A stretch of DNA of 23,525 nucleotides from the NCBI GenBank assembly GCA_000969725.1, contig JXSR01S018859.1. One strand, written 5' to 3'. Source of the DNA: Ophiothrix spiculata (lineage: Eukaryota; Echinodermata; Ophiuroidea; Amphilepidida; Ophiotrichidae). The notes under the pieces are model-generated. The model worked only from the letters and a program-made list of their open reading frames with translations. It searched no databases and was not told the DNA's origin. Position numbers and translations under genes: made by a program. Shown here in pieces: positions 20,261 to 23,525 of the stretch. How positions within the stretch are numbered: position 1 is the stretch's first letter; each line of letters begins with the position of its first letter.

Positions 20261-20428
20261 GGCCCGTATTCCAGAAAGGTGTTTAGTTAAATCAAGATTT
20301 TATTTCTCGTCAACAGCACGACTCATTGAACTGTTCTGCTTGAAAGCTGCAATGATGCGCATCATTCCTGGACAGTTGATGCTCAGTTAAACAATGGTTT
20401 AGCTAAATATCTTTCTGGAATACGGGCC
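20261..20428. mobile_element. TTAA-bounded MITE with 33-bp TIRs
   Basis: The left end GGCCCGTATTCCAGAAAG, then gtgtttagttaaa, is matched inverted by tttagctaaatat and CTTTCTGGAATACGGGCC. The outer 18 bp are identical. TTAA flanks both ends (20257-20260 and 20429-20432), so this is probably a piggyBac-type MITE. The 168 bp have no coding capacity of their own. The identical outer termini suggest a fairly recent insertion. Confidence 0.85.
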
Positions 20429-21045
20429 TTAAAATTTACTTAAAACCTACCTGTTAGGTCATTTCTTTTATGTAAACTTTTCTTTGCTCAATAGACAGTT
20501 AATACAAGTTTAAAAATATAAAGATCCAGGAATACCTCAAAAGGAGCCAAATTCACAACAGTTGTGGCAAACTAGGGCTCAGTTCAAAATTATTTTTGAA
20601 ATTACTGGTCTAATTCATTATGCAATACATTCTGTCAGAACAATATCGAAATTTTGATACATTGCAGACTATAGGGAAAAGGACATTAGAATTAAATTAT
20701 TTTGTAAATTTGAAGGATTAGATTTAATCATTGAGATGAATTCAACATACATGAAATGGTACGTGTAAAGAAATTATTCGGATGAATGAAAGAGTTTAAG
20801 GTTGTATCAAATATGGCATTTATCATATTGCATTTAATTGTCTAATTATCTAATAAGCTTCATGTATAAAAAAATGTGCTGGTTTTTGTCACCTATAATT
20901 AAGAATTTATGATGTTTTTTAGTAAGTTCATACAACTTGTCCAGAACTGTAATTGGCTATGATGTGAATATGAGATTGAAATAGGTTACAGGTCATATGA
21001 ATCTGAAATTGTCCTTCTTTATCAAATTTTCTTTAAAACTTGCAG
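20429..21045. other. Intron-like DNA leading to a strong acceptor
   Basis: AT-rich sequence without recognised repeats or exons. It ends in a pyrimidine-rich acceptor (ccttctttatcaaatttt, then ctttaaaacttgcag) in front of the exon candidate at 21046. Confidence 0.45.
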
Positions 21046-21081
21046 CGCTCAACTGCCATTTATCAAAGTCGTTTATGGTCA
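21046..21081 (+). CDS. Possible short exon 4, phase-compatible with exon 3
   Basis: A good acceptor (ctttaaaacttgcag) precedes a frame reading RSTAIYQSRLWS up to TCA|GTAATT (phase 0 exit). A slightly better donor lies four bases earlier (ATG|GTCAGT), which would leave phase 2. Reading through gives VIFDELVIKF and then a stop. Entry in phase 0 matches the exit of exon 3. It is very short and could be chance. Confidence 0.35.
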
Positions 21082-21766
21082 GTAATTTTTGATGAATTGG
21101 TTATCAAATTTGATTTTTAGTAGATCCTTGCTGTAGTTCTAAGAACTTGGGTCAAAAGATTAATAATTTATGTATGTGTAGTGTGTGGGTTTTCGCATAT
21201 AAGATTATCATAATTTAATCTGAGCAATTTCTTGCAATATAGATTCTATATTGTATTATAAAGCTATAATGGTCTGGTCCAATGATATATCGTACTAGCA
21301 TTTCGTCATTGGGGACACCGCAGTAATGATTCCATCGAATTGGTCTATAGACTTAATTAAGGAGTAATATCTTAGCAGTTAACACTTCAGATAATTGAAC
21401 ATTTCGACCCATCTTTTTTCTCTAATCTATCCTAAGATGTTTGAAGACTGTAATTATCGAGGCTGGTTCAAATATTTCATCAAAGCTAGATGTAGGTCAT
21501 TACCTACTGTCTCAAACCTTCTCACTCTGAGGGGATTTGTCATATTTGTCATTTTGTGGTCAGATAAAAATTCCATAGGGTCAGTATTTGACAACTTATC
21601 ATCGTAACCCCAATCATAGCAATTATAGGCCTAGATGTTATTTAGATAAACCCTGAGTGCTGATACAATGAAACCTTTGGTTTGATTACAAAATGTGAGT
21701 TTTCGATGCAGAATCCATCAGGAATTTCAAGGAAGCATTGATACGTGCAGAAACTCATCCATATAT
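21082..21766. other. Non-coding stretch, no supported gene
   Basis: AT-rich sequence. A 70-codon frame at 21395-21607 has no splice or domain support. No repeats were recognised before the G-run. Confidence 0.5.
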
Positions 21767-21793
21767 GGGGGGGGGGGGGGGGGGGGGGGGGGG
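21767..21793. repeat. Homopolymer run of 27 G
   Basis: An uninterrupted G run between tccatatat and atatcgg. It could form G-quadruplexes and is prone to slippage and assembly error, so the exact length should be treated as approximate. Confidence 0.95.
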
Positions 21794-22729
21794 ATATCGG
21801 TGATCTGAAAGTTTTGGTACATAAATAAAAAAGAGGGATTTGATGTGTAAATTGTTGAACTAATGTGTGCCTTAGAATAGGAGATCAGAGATTGTATGAG
21901 GGGTGCCTCCCCATCCCATCTTTTGCAAAATCTACCAAATTTTGGTGGGTTTTTTTTGCTCTCGTTTTGGCAATTTTGGTCTATTATTCCCCACATTTGA
22001 CCAAGCTAAGGTTCCTACAGTTAAGAAGGGATGGGGGTCATTATTTGACCTTGAGTTGGTCATTTACAATTTTGATGTGTTGTTTCAGTTTACCATGCTT
22101 GCCAAAATTTCATATGGGAAGGCTCCTAACAAATGACTTTTGACACAAAAACAACCATCTTTTATACTTCTCCTGGCTGTGCCCCTGACCCCATGTTATT
22201 TGTGGTTAGGTGTAAAGGAACAGACAATTTCTTTACACCTGTGAATATGTCACAGTCATGTACCTGGGTTATTATTCACAGGGAAAGCCGCTATCTCTTC
22301 AATCTATTATCTAATTTCACAATATTCTCATGGCCCAATGTGTATATTAAGGAGTGTGCCTCACCATTTTTACAATTTTTCTGAAATTTTACACTTTTGA
22401 TTTTTTGATGAAAATACACTCCTGACATTATTTTAAGATGAATGCCCTCAAGGGTTAAGCTCATAAACTGCATTAAGGGTGTGTCACACCATAGCCTTGA
22501 TTCAAGGCTGACAGGTCTGGGGTTGGTAAATATATGGCCTTAAATTTTCTTTTGGTTTTCTACTTTGTCTGGAGAGAGTATAAATATAATAATATAACCA
22601 ATCTCCCTTGCAAGCTGTAAATATAAAACAACATTTAGATTTAAAAACTACCCTGATAATTAACATTCCTTTTCTATGATAATTATTCTAAATTCTAATT
22701 CCTGATTATACTCCATTTTTTTTTTCTAG
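21794..22729. other. Non-coding stretch with a possible orphan hAT end
   Basis: Several overlapping frames at 21865-22384 are chance readings. At 22171-22189, ctcctggctgtgccc followed by ctg looks like the right terminus of a hAT-type family related in style to the element at 22801, but no left end or 8-bp duplication was found. The stretch ends with a strong acceptor tract (ccattttttttttctag, to 22729). Confidence 0.4.
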
Positions 22730-22737
22730 CTACCCAG

Positions 22738-22800
22738 TCAGCCTTGATTATTCTGTTATTAGATCTTTTAACAAGTCAGCCCATGTCACTGATCCAAGTT
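22738..22800 (+). pseudogene. Possible exon 5, first part, split by a hAT insertion
   Basis: After ttttttttttctag and tacccag, a phase-0 frame reads SALIILLLDLLTSQPMSLIQV up to the insertion at 22801. With the insertion and one target copy set aside, the frame is open on the far side to 23216. The leucine-rich pattern suits a helical segment, but no family is recognised. The insertion adds 320 bases (not a multiple of three), so such an exon would be broken in this allele. It may instead be intron that is open by chance. Confidence 0.3.
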
Positions 22801-23120
22801 CAGGCCCGTAGCCAGGATTTTTTCAAGGGGGGTGCGGATTTTTTTCAAGGGGGGTGCGGATTTTCAAAAAGTGGACCTTTTGGAGGAAAAATTTTCATTT
22901 TGGTCGACCCTAAAATAATTTTAGTCGTTTTTTAGCAGTTTTCAAAGCATTTTGTGTTGTATTATATTAAAAAACGACCTACATTTGCTTGTTTTGGTGC
23001 TTTATGTGTTCTTTTGGTGGTCATTTAGTGAATTTTTGTGGATCTTTTTTGTACATTGTCAAATTTGGGGGGGTGCGACGCCCCCACCGCACCCCCCCTG
23101 GCTACGGGCTTGTCCAAGTT
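22793..23120. repeat. 8-bp target site duplication around the hAT element
   Basis: TCCAAGTT occurs at 22793-22800 and again at 23113-23120, directly abutting the element on both sides with no mismatch. Confidence 0.9.
22801..23112. mobile_element. Young hAT-like MITE, 312 bp
   Basis: The termini CAGGCCCGTAGCCAGG and CCTGGCTACGGGCTTG are inverted repeats with a single mismatch. The perfect 8-bp target duplication assigns it to the hAT superfamily. Near the left end, ttttttcaaggggggtgcgg is tandemly doubled (22818-22859), and a matching G-rich/C-rich pair occurs near the right end (ggggggtgcgacgccccc). No transposase is encoded. The near-identical termini point to recent insertion. Confidence 0.9.
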
Positions 23121-23190
23121 TGTTATGATTTGACTTCCCTACTGCTCCAGCCTATCACAGTTCTTCTGGGTTGGTCCACTTTTTGGAGGG
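23121..23190 (+). pseudogene. Possible exon 5, second part
   Basis: This continues the frame of 22738-22800 across the insertion point: CYDLTSLLLQPITVLLGW then STFWR, with a weak GGG|GTGAAA donor after 23190. It is supported only by frame continuity with the left half. The stop at 23214-23216 closes the frame if the donor is not used. Confidence 0.25.
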
Positions 23191-23525
23191 GTGAAATATA
23201 TTATTCTCTTGATTAATTTAACCAATCTCATAATTTGAAACAGAAAAATATGAAACAGAAACAACTACAATTGTATATAGATGAATATTTGACTAAAAAT
23301 TTAAAATCTCAGTTTATGTGAGACTGTACTACTACCATTGTACACCAAAGTTAAATTTATTCAACCCCTTCCAGCAGTACAGTTTTTGACTTCTGACTAG
23401 TGCTGCTTGTGGTGTATACACATGACCATACTGTTGGCACTGACCTGCATTGGATAACTGGGTGATGATGTCATTTGAAATTGACCAATGACCTGGCTCT
23501 ACGGTTGGCCGTAGAAGCACCATAT
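23191..23525. other. Window end, no supported gene
   Basis: From 23332 the minus strand is open for 63 codons and includes a possible GCAG|GTCAGT donor. The plus strand also has a short open piece (23402-23462). The last 150 bases are richer in G+C than the surroundings, so an exon may start here, but neither strand can be chosen from this window. Confidence 0.35.

Noticed and set aside
20031..20390. 119-codon plus-strand open frame, the longest in the window
   Set aside because: It runs into the TTAA-bounded MITE at 20261, has no acceptor or donor logic, and its composition is that of AT-rich random sequence.

Overview
The window looks like AT-rich, intron-dominated genomic DNA of an animal, most likely a marine invertebrate. 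An echinoderm is my best guess, from the general look of the dispersed repeats; that is an impression, not a test. No bacterial-style genes, no rRNA, tRNA or CRISPR array, and no intact transposase or reverse transcriptase were found. Almost every open frame of 60-119 codons is a chance frame in intron or repeat DNA.

The best gene evidence is a chain of three short plus-strand exons at 14696-14743, 15240-15343 and 16278-16349. Each has AG/GT borders, and both junctions agree in phase (1, then 0). Together they encode about 74 residues of a protein I do not recognise. A possible fourth exon (21046-21081) and fifth (from 22738) continue the phase. The fifth would be split by a young hAT-like insertion. 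Weaker exon candidates lie at 1-171 and 2754-2800. If these belong together, the window is the inside of one long plus-strand gene whose ends lie outside.

Most of the remainder is non-autonomous DNA transposons and duplications. Two hAT-type elements have perfect 8-bp target duplications (6730-6917 and 22801-23112). Three elements are bounded by TTAA (3434-3571, 15549-15867, 20261-20428). One TIR element lies at 4638-5042. A related, oppositely oriented pair lies at 2110-2492 and 7911-8354. A family called H here (TIR TGTGATGGCTCACCCCGAAA, TA target) occurs alone at 17563-17758 and, reversed, at 18953-19217.

From 9291 to about 13600, H copies alternate with a second sequence (S) in a scrambled array of six S and seven H copies. 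One H copy carries a nested palindromic element (10147-10302), and one S copy has a 36-bp patch identical to DNA 2.7 kb upstream. A 326-bp tandem duplication at 16969-17815 has an H element in its second copy, and the first copy preserves the empty site.

Three features stand out as possibly functional or new. The first is a 217-bp near-perfect hairpin with a 13-nt loop (16422-16638), just downstream of an exon and resembling a young hairpin-RNA locus. The second is an isolated CpG-dense patch (18531-18790) with a TATA-like box. The third is a hAT element sitting in a reading frame that is otherwise continuous.
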